From: CAVQYV01 sp963718295 [NCBI: uncultured Methylomirabilota bacterium]
Lineage (GTDB): Bacteria; Methylomirabilota; Methylomirabilia; CAVQYV01
DNA length: 64,000 nt
Direction: 5' to 3'
NCBI GenBank assembly: GCA_963718295.1
Contig: CAVQYV010000004.1
Span: forward strand, 596,678 to 660,677
A program made the position numbers and the translations under genes. Positions 1 to 9,070 of this stretch are shown here, in pieces. The notes under the pieces are model-generated. The model made no database searches. It saw only the letters and a program-made list of their open reading frames with translations, and was not told the DNA's origin. How positions within the stretch are numbered: the first letter of the stretch is position 1; the number at the start of each line of letters is the position of its first letter.

Positions 1-83
1 TCGATGGTCTCCGAGGCAACGGGTATCGGATGGTGAAGGTTTCTGAGCTACTGGAGAGCAGGGAAGACAGGGGTGAGATGTGA

Positions 84-749
84 TCAGCCTACGGGAACGG
101 AACTGTGGTGCTCTTTTACCTCTTCGATCTTCTTCTCCAGATCCTGCATGCGGTCCAGGATGCAGTGGATCGCCTGCAACACGGGATCGGGCAGATCGTG
201 GGGATCCAGCCCGATCAACTCCTCGATTCGCTTGCCATCCCTATAAGTAACTCGCCCCGGGATGCCCACGACTACCGAGTTGGGCGGGACATCCTTCAAC
301 ACCACCGATCCCGACCCAATCCGGCTATTATCTCCGACGCTGATGGGCCCCAGGATCTTGGCCCCGGCCCCAATGACCACATTATTTCCAATGGTGGGGT
401 GTCTCTTTTCCTTTTTCCAGCTGGTCCCTCCCAGGGTCACCCCATGGTACATGGTTACATTCTCCCCGATCTCTGCCGTTTCCCCGATCACCACGCCCAT
501 GCCATGATCGATGAAGAACCCAGGGCCGATCTGGGCCCCGGGGTGGATTTCAATTCCAGTGAAGAAACGACAGAAGTGAGAGAGAAAGCGGCCCAGAAAG
601 TAGAAATGGTGCCTCCAGATCCAGTGGGCGAGGCGATGGAAGTAGATCGCATGAAGACCTGGGTAGCAGAGGAGTACCTCAATCAGGCCTCGGGCCGCCG
701 GATCTCGGTCGAAGATGGATCGGATGTCTCTCTTCAAACGGCTGAACAA
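84..749 (-). CDS. cysE: Serine O-acetyltransferase
   Basis: Transfers acetyl from acetyl-CoA to L-serine, giving O-acetylserine for cysteine synthesis in the cytoplasm. The 221-residue product has a short helical N-terminal part followed by a left-handed beta-helix of hexapeptide repeats from about residue 65. [24 protein letters not shown] and YHGVTLGG are the family signature and carry the catalytic Asp-His. The C-terminal tail (from about residue 180) is a charged helix. The length matches the short EpsC-like class rather than the 270-residue enteric enzyme. The likely start is TTG, with GGAG about 8 bases upstream. It lies 42 bp downstream of the DUF1858 gene on the same strand, so the two are probably co-transcribed. 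Confidence 0.93.
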   Translation of the reverse strand: MFSRLKRDIRSIFDRDPAARGLIEVLLCYPGLHAIYFHRLAHWIWRHHFYFLGRFLSHFCRFFTGIEIHPGAQIGPGFFIDHGMGVVIGETAEIGENVTMYHGVTLGGTSWKKEKRHPTIGNNVVIGAGAKILGPISVGDNSRIGSGSVVLKDVPPNSVVVGIPGRVTYRDGKRIEELIGLDPHDLPDPVLQAIHCILDRMQDLEKKIEEVKEHHSSVPVG

Positions 750-791
750 TTGAGTCTCCAGCGTATGGTCCCTTTTAGGGCCGTGACGGAG

Positions 792-1004
792 TTACTGCTT
801 GGGCGATTCCGATTCGGAGACCTTATTCAGATCTACGATCAATTGGTCGATATCGATACCATGAACCATGGCGCCCTGTTCGATATTTTCGAAACGAGCG
901 GCAGAGCAGCCTAAACATCCCAATCCGGCCTGCATGAAGACCTTGATGGTCTCCGGATACTTGTTGACTATGTCTTCAATGGTCATCTCTTTAGTGATTT
1001 TCAT
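792..1004 (-). CDS. DUF1858 small protein
   Basis: A 70-residue protein of the DUF1858 type, often found near Fe-S and hybrid-cluster proteins. The fold family is recognised from IEDIVNKYPETIKVFMQAG followed by the paired-cysteine motif CLGC near residue 33. An upstream in-frame ATG exists at 1049, but the ATG at 1004 has a strong Shine-Dalgarno (GGGAGGA, about 6 bases away) and begins where homologues begin. It probably forms an operon with cysE. The function of the family is not established; the CxxC pair suggests metal or redox chemistry. Confidence 0.85.
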   Translation of the reverse strand: MKITKEMTIEDIVNKYPETIKVFMQAGLGCLGCSAARFENIEQGAMVHGIDIDQLIVDLNKVSESESPKQ

Positions 1005-1165
1005 CTCATTCCTCCCTCGGTTTGCCTTGAGCGATGGACTCGCTGGCATCTGCGGTCTATCTTATTTTTTCAGGCCTCAATTGTCAAGCCATCTTTTCGA
1101 CGCATCTTCTCGAGACGACCCTGAGAGAGGGCATCTTTGGCTCCGGAGATGGAGAAATCGTTTGA

Positions 1166-1876
1166 ATGCCGAAAGGGCATGAGAAATTGATTTCGACGAA
1201 AACCTTAGGAGAAATCGAAAGGCGCCTCCAAGAGCAATGGGGGCCCGTGAGGAGGAAGCCCTCTCGAAATCCCTTGGATGAGCTGATCCTCACCATCCTC
1301 TCCCAGAACACCAGCGACCTCAACTCTGGCCGTGCCTTTTCCTCGCTGCGCAACAGGTTCGCCGATTGGGATCGGGTACGCGAGGCTCCTCTCCGGGACA
1401 TCGAAGTGGCCATCCAGGGAGGAGGATTGGCTCGGATCAAGGCCGGCAGGATCAAATCCATTCTGGAGGAGATCCATGAGGAGAGGGGAGAGATGAGCCT
1501 CGATTTCCTGAAGAGGCTCTCCGATGAAAAGGTATGGGCTTACCTGGGACGATTTAAAGGGGTGGGGCCCAAGACCGTGGCCTGCGTCATGCTTTTTTCC
1601 CTGGGCAGGCCCGCATTCCCGGTAGATACCCACGTCCATCGCGTCATCTCCAGGTTGGCAGGGAGGACAGAGGGGGAAAGCCCGGCGCAGATTCAGGAGG
1701 AGCTGCAGAGAAGGGTCTCGCCTGATCTGATGTACTCGCTCCACCTTCATCTAGTGCATCACGGTCGCCGGATCTGTCAATCCCGGCTGCCCCTCTGTGG
1801 CCAGTGCAGGCTTCTCAGGCTATGCAAATATGCAAGAGGAACAAAGAGGACAAGAGCATCCGCGAGCCGCGTTTGA
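1166..1876 (+). CDS. nth: Endonuclease III-like DNA glycosylase
   Basis: A bifunctional DNA glycosylase/AP lyase of base excision repair. The 236-residue product has the helix-hairpin-helix FKGVGPKTVACV around residue 135, with the expected catalytic lysine, then the catalytic aspartate in PVDTHVHRV. The C-terminal four-cysteine 4Fe-4S loop is spaced C-x6-C-x2-C-x5-C (around residues 203-219). All key residues are present. The 3' end overlaps the start of the CCA-adding enzyme gene by 47 bp, which suggests translational coupling. It could be a MutY/Nth subfamily variant, but it lacks the MutY C-terminal domain. Confidence 0.93.
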   Translation: MPKGHEKLISTKTLGEIERRLQEQWGPVRRKPSRNPLDELILTILSQNTSDLNSGRAFSSLRNRFADWDRVREAPLRDIEVAIQGGGLARIKAGRIKSILEEIHEERGEMSLDFLKRLSDEKVWAYLGRFKGVGPKTVACVMLFSLGRPAFPVDTHVHRVISRLAGRTEGESPAQIQEELQRRVSPDLMYSLHLHLVHHGRRICQSRLPLCGQCRLLRLCKYARGTKRTRASASRV

Positions 1877-3305
1877 AGGATCGTGGCTCCCCCGCCTGCG
1901 CACCCTAAGCAGGGGATGGGCCTTCCCGATTTACATGGTGGGAGGGATGGTGCGCGATTGGATGGCAGGTGGGCGACTCGGGGAGAGGGACATCGACCTG
2001 ACGAGCAGGGGAGAGATCCATTTGTTGGCCGAACGGGCAGCCGCCCTCCTTGGGGGTCGGCCATTTGCTTTGGATGAGAGCACGTGGAGGGTCATCTTCC
2101 GGAAGGACCGGGAGCGATGGCAACTCGATATCGCCGGCCTGCGTGGAGGGACGATCGAGTCTGACCTGAGGGAGCGGGATTTCACCATCAATGCCATGGC
2201 CCTGGAGATCTCCGAGGCAGCCTTCGTCCCTCACGATCCCCTGCTGGGTGGGGCGGATCTGGCTTCAAGATGTATTCGATGGTGCAATACGAGATGCTTT
2301 CGGGACGATCCACTGCGCCTGTTGCGGGCGATCCGCTTCCAGGCTCAGCTGGGCTTCTCCATCGAGGAGGAAACGTTAGAGGGGATGAGGAGGGCAACAC
2401 CCCTCCTGGGCACCGTGGCCAGAGAGCGCATCCGGGATGAGTTCTTCAGAATTCTCGCCCAACCCGGAAGCGCTCACCACATAAGGACCCTGAAGGACCT
2501 CGGCCTCCTGCCTGCTGTCATCCCGGGCATCGGAGATCTGGAGGAAGTCGGGCAGGGATACCGCCATCACCTCCCCCTCTGGGAGCATTCCCTGGAGACC
2601 CTGCAAGGCCTGGAGGGCCTGATTCAGAATTTGGCGAGGATCATGCCCCAACGATCATCATACCTGCAAGGCCACCTGAGCGGCGAATTGGAGGGAGAGA
2701 TCGACCCATCTCTGGTCCTGAAGTTTGTTGCCCTGCTCCATGACATCGGGAAACCCGCCAGCAAGACGGTGGATGAAACGGGGAGAATTCGGTTCTTGGG
2801 CCACGAGGAGGAGGGCAGGTCAAGGATCTCCCAGATCTGTCGATCCTTGAGGCTGGGGAAAAGGGTCAGGGACCGCGCCGCCGCCCTGGTCGGCTCTCAT
2901 CTGCGACCCATCCTCCTGGCCTCGGAGCCACATCTAACCCGGAGGGCCAAGTACCGTTTCTTCAGGGATCTGGGGGAGTTGGGAATCGATCTGTTGCTGT
3001 TAGGATGGGCGGACCTGCGGGCCACGGTGGGTGAAGACGACCCTCAACTTCCGCATTATCAATCCTTTTGTGCGGAGATGCTCGAGTACTTTGTTAAGGA
3101 TTACATGAGCATGGCGCAGGCCCCTCTGATCAGGGGAAGTGATCTCATCCGGGCCTTCGGCCTTCCCCCCGGACCCTTGATCGGACTCCTCTTGAAGAGG
3201 ATTCAGGAGGCGCAGGCAGAAGGCAGATTTGCCACCCGGGATGAGGGGCTGAGGTTTCTGAAATCCCGCCTCGAAGACTGGATCGAGGGAGAAAAAACTG
3301 ATTGA
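1830..3305 (+). CDS. cca: CCA tRNA nucleotidyltransferase / poly(A) polymerase family with HD domain
   Basis: Adds or repairs the 3' CCA of tRNA (class II nucleotidyltransferase). From the ATG at 1830 it is 491 residues. The head domain carries MVGGMVRDW and the metal-binding DxD in ERDIDL. The neck has RDFTINAMA and DDPLRLLRAIRF. An HD phosphohydrolase domain follows, with LLHDIGKP and FLGHEEEG, as in bacterial CCA enzymes that also trim 2',3'-cyclic ends. An in-frame ATG at 1797 lies deeper inside nth and is less likely. A tRNA gene starts 40 bp downstream. Poly(A) polymerase is the alternative reading, since family members are hard to tell apart by eye. Confidence 0.88.
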   Translation: MQEEQRGQEHPRAAFEGSWLPRLRTLSRGWAFPIYMVGGMVRDWMAGGRLGERDIDLTSRGEIHLLAERAAALLGGRPFALDESTWRVIFRKDRERWQLDIAGLRGGTIESDLRERDFTINAMALEISEAAFVPHDPLLGGADLASRCIRWCNTRCFRDDPLRLLRAIRFQAQLGFSIEEETLEGMRRATPLLGTVARERIRDEFFRILAQPGSAHHIRTLKDLGLLPAVIPGIGDLEEVGQGYRHHLPLWEHSLETLQGLEGLIQNLARIMPQRSSYLQGHLSGELEGEIDPSLVLKFVALLHDIGKPASKTVDETGRIRFLGHEEEGRSRISQICRSLRLGKRVRDRAAALVGSHLRPILLASEPHLTRRAKYRFFRDLGELGIDLLLLGWADLRATVGEDDPQLPHYQSFCAEMLEYFVKDYMSMAQAPLIRGSDLIRAFGLPPGPLIGLLLKRIQEAQAEGRFATRDEGLRFLKSRLEDWIEGEKTD

Positions 3306-3330
3306 CACCCGGGAGATTTGTGTTTATATA
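3302..3330 (+). promoter_or_regulatory. Sigma-70 promoter for tRNA-Gly
   Basis: A perfect -35 TTGACA at 3302-3307, a 17-bp spacer and -10 TATATA at 3325-3330. The -35 box overlaps the stop codon of the upstream cca gene. The predicted start of transcription, about 3337, is a few bases before the mature tRNA 5' end. Confidence 0.8.
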
Positions 3331-3345
3331 AAGTAAGTTGCCCCG

Positions 3346-3422
<77 letters not shown>

Positions 3423-3432
3423 TCGCTTCAGC

Positions 3433-3466
3433 AAAGGTCCCAATGATTTCGGGGCCTTTTGTTTTT
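3433..3466 (+). terminator. Intrinsic terminator after tRNA-Gly
   Basis: A 9-bp stem, AAAGGTCCC (3433-3441) with GGGGCCTTT (3451-3459; one G-U pair), 9-nt loop, followed by TGTTTTTG. It ends the tRNA transcript. Confidence 0.85.
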
Positions 3467-4587
3467 GCGGGAGGTTTGATTTTCTCTTCCCAAACTCTTT
3501 CCACGAAGAGGCGAAAGAGACCGTAAAGACAGACTCCCCACAATGCCTGAAATTATTGCTGAGAATTTTCCTGCAGAGGGTATCTTTCCTCGAAACCCCT
3601 CCTTATCATGGCTCGCTTCCTGAATATATCTTACGCCGGGCAAGATAGGGACGGGGACCCCAATCGCTCTTTGCAGGCAGCAAAATGGCGGCATCGCCTC
3701 GGAGAGGGTTGGTTTCTTGCTGTAGGAGCTGCAACGGGTAGGGCCTCCCCTAAAGGAGGCCTCTTTCCTGGGTTTTAAGGCGAGATCTAATTGGGAGGCA
3801 TATTTACCTACCCCCAAGAGAAAATCTCGCCTTATATGGGCGATCCCATGTGTGATTCACAAGATGAATATTGCCGAGGCGGAGGGCTTTTGGCGATGGC
3901 TGGGAGAGGGAGGCATTAATTTCCGGAGAAAATCGACCATGGATACCAGGATAATAAGCCTCTTACGATATGAACTGCCCCTTGTTCCCACCCTGGATTG
4001 AAGTCAATCTCAGGCGATTCCTCGTATTGGGCACAGTGTGATGCTCTCATTTGAACCGCTCTGATGGAGATCCCTCTTCCAAGGGCAGCCTAATTTTCCG
4101 TTGACTTGCCCAATTCCGGGGAGTATAAGCTGATTCTGGTTGTTTGATTCCTTCTTCCTATCACCTTTCCATTTTGCCTGAGAGGGAACATGAGCAGGAA
4201 TCTCCAGAAAATGATCCTATGTATGAAGCCTCTAAGGTGGGCGCCGGCCCGCTGAGGGGGCTTTTGTGTTTTCAGCCCGGAGTCACGGAGATTTCCCAAA
4301 GACCGACAGACTTCTACATAAGACGCTGGAACGTCGGAGCTAAGAGGCGGTAGCAGATCAAATCATGGTACGAGGAGCCCCGAAGACCATCGCTTCGTAA
4401 TAAGGCAATTTCCTGTTGGTGAGCCGTCCCCCAGCAGGAGGCTAAGAATGGATCCAGGGAAACCAACGACTCTTGATGGAGTTCGAAAATCTATATCCGG
4501 TCATTCGGTCTGCATAACACTGATTGGCCTGTTATTTCCAGTGTTGGTGGCGAGGGATGAAAACGATTAGACTGCGGAGGATTGACC
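3467..4587. other. Gene-poor stretch between tRNA-Gly and the AIPR pseudogene
   Basis: I see no convincing gene. Reading frames here are short and resemble no family. Three hairpins are visible: GGCCTCC/GGAGGCC at 3742-3761, a longer terminator-like structure at 4226-4270 (AAGCCTCT with AGGGGGCTT, then TTGTGTTTT), and CCTGTTGG/CCAGCAGG at 4412-4438. This is the tRNA-proximal edge of the accessory island and may hold remains of lost integration genes. Confidence 0.5.
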
Positions 4588-6665
4588 ATGCCCCTTGAAC
4601 TACATGAGGTAAAAAGAGGCATTCATCTATTCTTGGAACATCTATAGAAACTCATCGACGAAAATCCAGAAATCTCGGAATATCCATGATGCCTTCGAAA
4701 AGTTCTCCATGACCAAGTACTCGATCGGAGATGCCACCACATGCACCCGAACCGGCGGCAAGAACGATTGCGGCATTGATTTTTACTCAAGCAACAACGC
4801 CACATACCACGTTGCACAGTGCAAAATCCCTGACACGGGACTGGCTGGAGGCTCGCCCGGAGAAGATCAAACGTTTGGATAGCAGTGCAGTCTCCGACTG
4901 CCGTGATGCTCTCAATTTCCTCCTAGGCACAACAAGACTCACTGCCAATGAGCTCGTGCGATATCTTTAGGAAGATTCAGGACGACAAGACAGGGAGGAT
5001 TTCAATCTGGTCTTCTTTCTGTTGTTTTTGGCCGTTTGAACGAACGCGCCGAAGCGGACTTTCCGAACTGAAAAAGGTCTCTGCGGACCAAAAAGTCCGT
5101 CTCGTCTTGCAACAGATCGACCACATCGTCGATGATTTCCTCGTCGGGGGCGGGCCATCGAGACAGACAAGGTCGAGATTCGTCTGCGAAAAGACAAAGG
5201 CGATAGTCTCAACGCACATGACTACTGCCACTTTCTTGCCAATGCTGCGGACATCTTTAAGGCATTCAAAGACTACGGCTGGCGCTTGTTTGACCTCAAT
5301 CTGCGCTATGAGATTCGGAATTCGACGGTCAATGGCGACATCGTTAATTCGTTGAAACATCACCGCAATCGCAAAAACTTCCACCACTACAACAACGGCC
5401 TAATCATTGTATGCCAACATTACACGGTGCGGGACGAAGAGATACGGATCACGAACGCACAAGTCATCAATGGACTTCAGACCGTGAAGTCAATATACAA
5501 CGCAGTAACAACCAAGGAGGTTGATCTTGCTGAGCTCGACATGGACTGCCGCGTCCAGGTAAAAGGTCATCAGGAATGAACAGCCGGACTTCGTGGCTGA
5601 AGTCGTGCAGGCGACGAACGACAGAATCCGATGGCTCCCCGAAACCTGAAGTCGAATGCACGAGAGCAAAAATTGCTTCGACGGGAATTCTGCCTCAGTC
5701 AAACCAAGATGGTTCTTCCAAGTGAAACAAGGCGAATGGGAATCGCTGACTCAGGAAGGAGGCCGTTTTTTCAAAGCAGTTGTTGGCCACCACCCTCGGA
5801 GTTCAAGCCAGACCCGAATCGCAAACGGGGCCGGGTGCTCGACAACCAGGATGCTGCAAAAGCGTGGCTTGCCTTCATCGGTTTTTCGGGATTGGGCGGG
5901 CGACCGATCAATTCATTACTTCGCCAAGGATGAGGTCTACGACGTTGCGTTCCGTCGCTGTCCCAACGGTCCAGCACTGGAAAGCATTTGCGGAGACGAC
6001 TGATTTCCGGGAGCGAACAGGCCATCTTGAAAACTTCGCGTCAGGCTACAGCTTTCAGTACCTTCTCGCGTCTGTGACATGGGAATTCGTGCGCCACTAT
6101 ATCCTTCCCCCTCCACTACAGTAGAGGAGGCCCTTCAGGAAGGCGTCCTCCAAGGCAAAATCAAGAAGGCGGCGGTTCCTTCCACAAGTTCTGTTAGTGA
6201 ACAGGAGAACTACTTGGCGGAGAACCACACGTACCAGACGTGGCGCCTGATGTCCAACATGAAGGAACTGCTCGTCGAAGCGATCTCTTTTGTGTCGCCC
6301 ACAGATACACGACCTTGACGAAGTCTGTTTGTAACAAACCGCTTCTCTCGGCCTTTGATGTCAAGGAGTTCCATGGCGTCTGGCGAATGAAGGAGGTTGC
6401 CACTTCAGCTCGTCGTCTGCGGCAGACCTCTACCGGAAGCCGTTTTCTCCAGAATCTGGGGTTTCTTCGATATGTGGCTGGACAGTACTGGGAGGACAAA
6501 CGAAACCAAATACTCTCAACATCTCGGATACGAACCCTCTTACTGAGGTCAGACATGGTGTCGGACTTGAAGGAGAAAATCATGGAACTTAACAAACGGG
6601 TGAACCCAGACAAGCCATGGAAAGCCGCAGGCAAGACATTTGTCGATTCGTTGCCGGCCCTTTGA
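4588..6665 (+). pseudogene. Decayed AIPR (abortive phage infection) family protein
   Basis: Pieces in all three plus frames together match the AIPR family, nuclease-like phage-resistance proteins. The N-terminal part (from 4588) is broken by TAG after 19 codons. The next piece keeps a nuclease-like core, GGKNDCGIDFYSS then HVAQCK, matching the D-x(n)-QxK pattern of the Mrr-like fold. Around 5286-5500 the AIPR hallmark is clear: LFDLNLRYEI, FHHYNNGLIIVC and NAQVINGLQTVKS. Later pieces (QATNDRIRWLPET, EQKLLRREF) follow the family order, and the C-terminal piece ends at 6665. At least five frame changes or stops mean no full protein can be made. Exact boundaries of each piece are approximate. 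Confidence 0.75.
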
Positions 6666-6797
6666 CAACGGAAGCCTCCAAAAAAGACAGGGTGCAGGGG
6701 ACGCAGTACCCGGGCGCCTGACGCGAGGCCTGTGTGCCAGACATAGCACAGAACTCGCACGCGGGGAGTCCCCGTAGCAGGTGTACGTGGAGCCGAA

Positions 6798-6849
6798 GCA
6801 TAACCACCGGCTGCAGCGGATTCGCTCTCCGCTGAGCCTGGCGTTAGAC
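6798..6849 (+). other. attC-like recombination site
   Basis: This has the layout of an integron attC. R'' is GCATAAC (6798-6804, imperfect), then L'' GGCTGCAGCGGA, a 7-nt loop, L' TCCGCTGAGCC and R' GTTAGAC (6843-6849, fits GTTRRRY). L'' and L' pair perfectly except for one unpaired G in L'', the extrahelical base that attC sites use for strand choice. A gene begins 15 bp after R', as in gene cassettes. No integrase gene is in the window. Confidence 0.6.
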
Positions 6850-6864
6850 GCCTATTCTTGAGAC

Positions 6865-7592
6865 ATGCGTGCAACACATCCCGTATTTGATAAGTTGCCC
6901 ACCCCGGAGGCGCGAATTTGGCGCTACTTCGACTTGCCGAAGTTTGCCTCCCTCCTTCACAACCAGGGTCTTTGGTTTAGCCGCGCCGATTTGTTGGGCG
7001 ATCCGCTCGAAGGGTCCTTCACTCGGGCCAGGGAGGCCGATCGGCAGGCGCTCTTGGCGAATCCACCCGAAGGACAAACTCGCGAGCAGCTTGAGGCGAT
7101 CTTCAGATACAACGCCAGCGTGTTCGCTGAGATTCCCTCGTACGCCTACGTCAATTGCTGGCATATCGGTGACGACGAATCGATGGCTATGTGGCGCGGA
7201 TACGGCGGCGGTCCCTACGGAGTTGCGCTTCGTACGACAGTCGGGCTGTTGAATGACCTTTTGCCTGTCAATTTCAGCGACGGCCCCTTGAACGATATCT
7301 TTCTCGCACAGGCTGAGTACGTCGACCACTCATCGGAGCTGGAACGTATTCCTCACGAGTACAACGTGTACAGCCCATCTGTCTGCAAATCCCTTGCTTA
7401 CCGACACGAAGCTGAACTCCGGGCGCTGTTCATGGCACCTGTCGGTATCGGCCAGAGAGCGGACGCCAGGCCCACTTCGTCAAGGTCGATTTGCAGCGCC
7501 TGGTGCAGGTCGTCACCGTGTCACCGTTGTCGCCGTCGTGGTTCGACGAAGTCGTATCAGCGATGGCCGCAAGATTTGAGTTCAAGTTTTGA
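6865..7592 (+). pseudogene. Frameshifted DUF2971 protein
   Basis: The first 195 residues or so read cleanly as a DUF2971 protein: RIWRYFDLPKFASLL, LWFSRADLLGDPLEGS, AYVNCWH, ESMAMWRGYG and YRHEAELRALF are in family order. Near 7455 the frame changes. The other frame carries the normal end (AHFVKVDLQRLVQVVTVSP, SPSWFDEVVSAM) and stops at TGA 7590-7592. A single indel is enough to explain it. The family is frequent in defence islands and integron cassettes, but its biochemical role is unknown to me. The gene lies between an attC-like site and a GTCTAAC motif, so it was probably acquired as a cassette. Confidence 0.75.
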
Positions 7593-7635
7593 AGTGATGC
7601 GCTCGCGGGCCTTCGCTCGCCCGATATACTGAGCC

Positions 7636-7810
7636 GTCTAACACGCCGCTGGTGTGCCCTGCAAAGCCATCGTCTGCTCACCGGTGCAAGTCCGGTCGTG
7701 GTAACCGCCAGGGGACCACGTAGCAGGCATCCAGTGCATCTGAGCGATCGGATGTGCTGAAGCGATGTATCCCCCGGGAGAACGGGGAGCCAAGCAGCAG
7801 CCCCTAATAT
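7636..7810 (+). other. R''-like motif followed by group II intron-like 5' region
   Basis: GTCTAAC at 7636-7642 fits the R'' box of an attC site and complements the R' GTTAGAC upstream at 6843, but no matching R' follows. Instead GTGTGCCCTGC (7652 on) resembles the GTGYG 5' end of a group II intron, and CCGGTGCAAGTCCGG plus GGTAACCGCCAGGGGACC resemble intron domain I. Group IIC introns are known to insert into attC sites. No intron-encoded reverse transcriptase or domain V was found, so this would be a truncated remnant. It is tentative and based on motif resemblance only. Confidence 0.3.
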
Positions 7811-7819
7811 CAAGCCAGC

Positions 7820-7868
7820 ACGCTTTTCACTTTTCCGCCCCTATATATAGAGAAAAGCGTAGAGCGTC
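7820..7868 (+). repeat. Hairpin repeat, copy 1 (upstream of AbiU2-like gene)
   Basis: A 49-nt element beginning ACGCTTTTC and ending AGAGCGTC, with a central CCCCTATATATAG. ACGCTTTTC pairs with GAAAAGCGT. It aligns end to end with a 50-nt element at 8676-8725 in the same orientation. The two bracket the AbiU2-like pseudogene. Confidence 0.6.
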
Positions 7869-7963
7869 ATTCAACTCCGTTGAAGGACCGATCCCAGGAC
7901 TTGCCTCGATTTTCGACTGGGGTCTATTGCTGATCATCGCATAAACAGCAGGTGGCCCGTCGA

Positions 7964-8618
7964 ATGAATAACCTGATCGATTCCCCACTGGACAAGAAGA
8001 ATATCGGCCTCGCGAAGCTTCTATACGAGCTGCGCCAGGATTTGGATATCTATTGTTTGATCTCTGCCAACGCGGACAAGATCAAAGGAAAGGGAATTGG
8101 CAATGCCTTCTTTGGCCACCTCCAGCAGCTTGCTCTCCGATCTATCGCAGTTAACATCTGCAAGATATTCGAGGAAGAAAAGGGATATCAACTGAACTCT
8201 ATTCCGGAGTATTCCGTCATATTCGCACCAAGCCCCCCACCGCATGGGATAACGTCAGATTGAAAGATTTCATTCAAAAGCACCACGGACCACCTGACTT
8301 CGAGAGCCCGATCTGTGCACTCAAGGCAACTATTGACGGATTTCAGGACAAATTCAAAGTAGACGATCAGTTCAAGACATTCAGAGATAAAATAGCCACT
8401 CATACCGAATATGGCATTGCCATTGAAATACTTCCCTCTTACGACGCGATGGAGAGTCTCTTTGCCTTCGGGGCAGACTTCTATGGTCTCATTGCGGGAG
8501 CCTTCATTGGGTGGAGTCGTTCCATACGACTTCATGACCGGGAGGCAAGTAAAGGTCAGTCTGAAGAGACTTCTTCAGAGAGTTGGGCCTTAATGATATC
8601 AAGACGGATATGGAGTAG
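7964..8618 (+). pseudogene. Frameshifted AbiU2-type HEPN protein
   Basis: It resembles the HEPN domain of AbiU2-like abortive-infection proteins. The first piece has LRQDLDIYCLISANADKI, FFGHLQQLALRSIAVNI and CKIFEEE. Near 8220 the frame changes next to a C6 run; the continuing frame gives IRTKPPTAWDNVRLKDF, then FRDKIATHTEY, where R-x5-H matches the HEPN active-site motif. Two more frame changes follow (about 8515 and 8588, the latter at GGG), with the natural end at TAG 8616-8618. Start at ATG 7964 (AGGTGG upstream). HEPN domains usually act as RNases or as antitoxin partners; this copy is unlikely to give full-length protein. Confidence 0.65.
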
Positions 8619-8675
8619 CTATGGAGTATCTAAGAACGCTCCAGACCTACTAAGAAGCCCAGAGATCTGAACAGT

Positions 8676-8725
8676 ACGCTTCCCGCTTCATGGCCCTATA
8701 TGTAGGGGGAAAAGCATGAAGCGTC
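8676..8725 (+). repeat. Hairpin repeat, copy 2 (downstream of AbiU2-like gene)
   Basis: A 50-nt partner of the element at 7820-7868, beginning ACGCTTCCC and ending GAAGCGTC. CGCTTCATG pairs with CATGAAGCG around an inner CCCTA/TAGGG hairpin. The arms differ from copy 1 but can still pair within each copy, which suggests selection on structure. Confidence 0.6.
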
Positions 8726-9070
8726 AGTCTGACAAAGGACGTTTGGGAGGGGAAAATAGCAGCCAAAGGACTTCGAAGCGACAGTTTGTTTTCATTGGCC
8801 CAGGACCCCGAGCAGGGGTAGGGGTTGCTGGTGACGGGAGCGGAGGTTACTCGGTCCACGCGGCGCTGTCTCGCGGAATGAGGCCTCCTCGACCGTGACA
8901 CGCTTGTCCTTCCTTCGCACGCAGACCACCCCGCAGCGGACAGGAGTGTCCGCGCTCCGCCTGAACGCGCGATGCGCCCAACGACGGTCGCGTGTCCGCT
9001 TGACGCTTGCGCGCCAAACTCGCAGGACGCTATAAGCAGGAAAACACGCTCGCAAGAAAGGATTTGTTCT
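8726..9070. other. Spacer before glgC
   Basis: I see no gene. From about 8870 the sequence becomes strongly GC-rich, with short GC repeats such as GGACAGGAGTGTCC (8939-8952), matching the composition of the following glgC and not the AbiU2 region. This marks a likely join between two foreign segments. Confidence 0.4.

Noticed and set aside
105-914. 269-codon plus-strand frame over cysE
   Set aside because: It is the antisense of a clear serine acetyltransferase and resembles no family.
3428-3817. 129-codon minus-strand frame after tRNA-Gly
   Set aside because: Overlaps the tRNA terminator, no ribosome site and no family resemblance.
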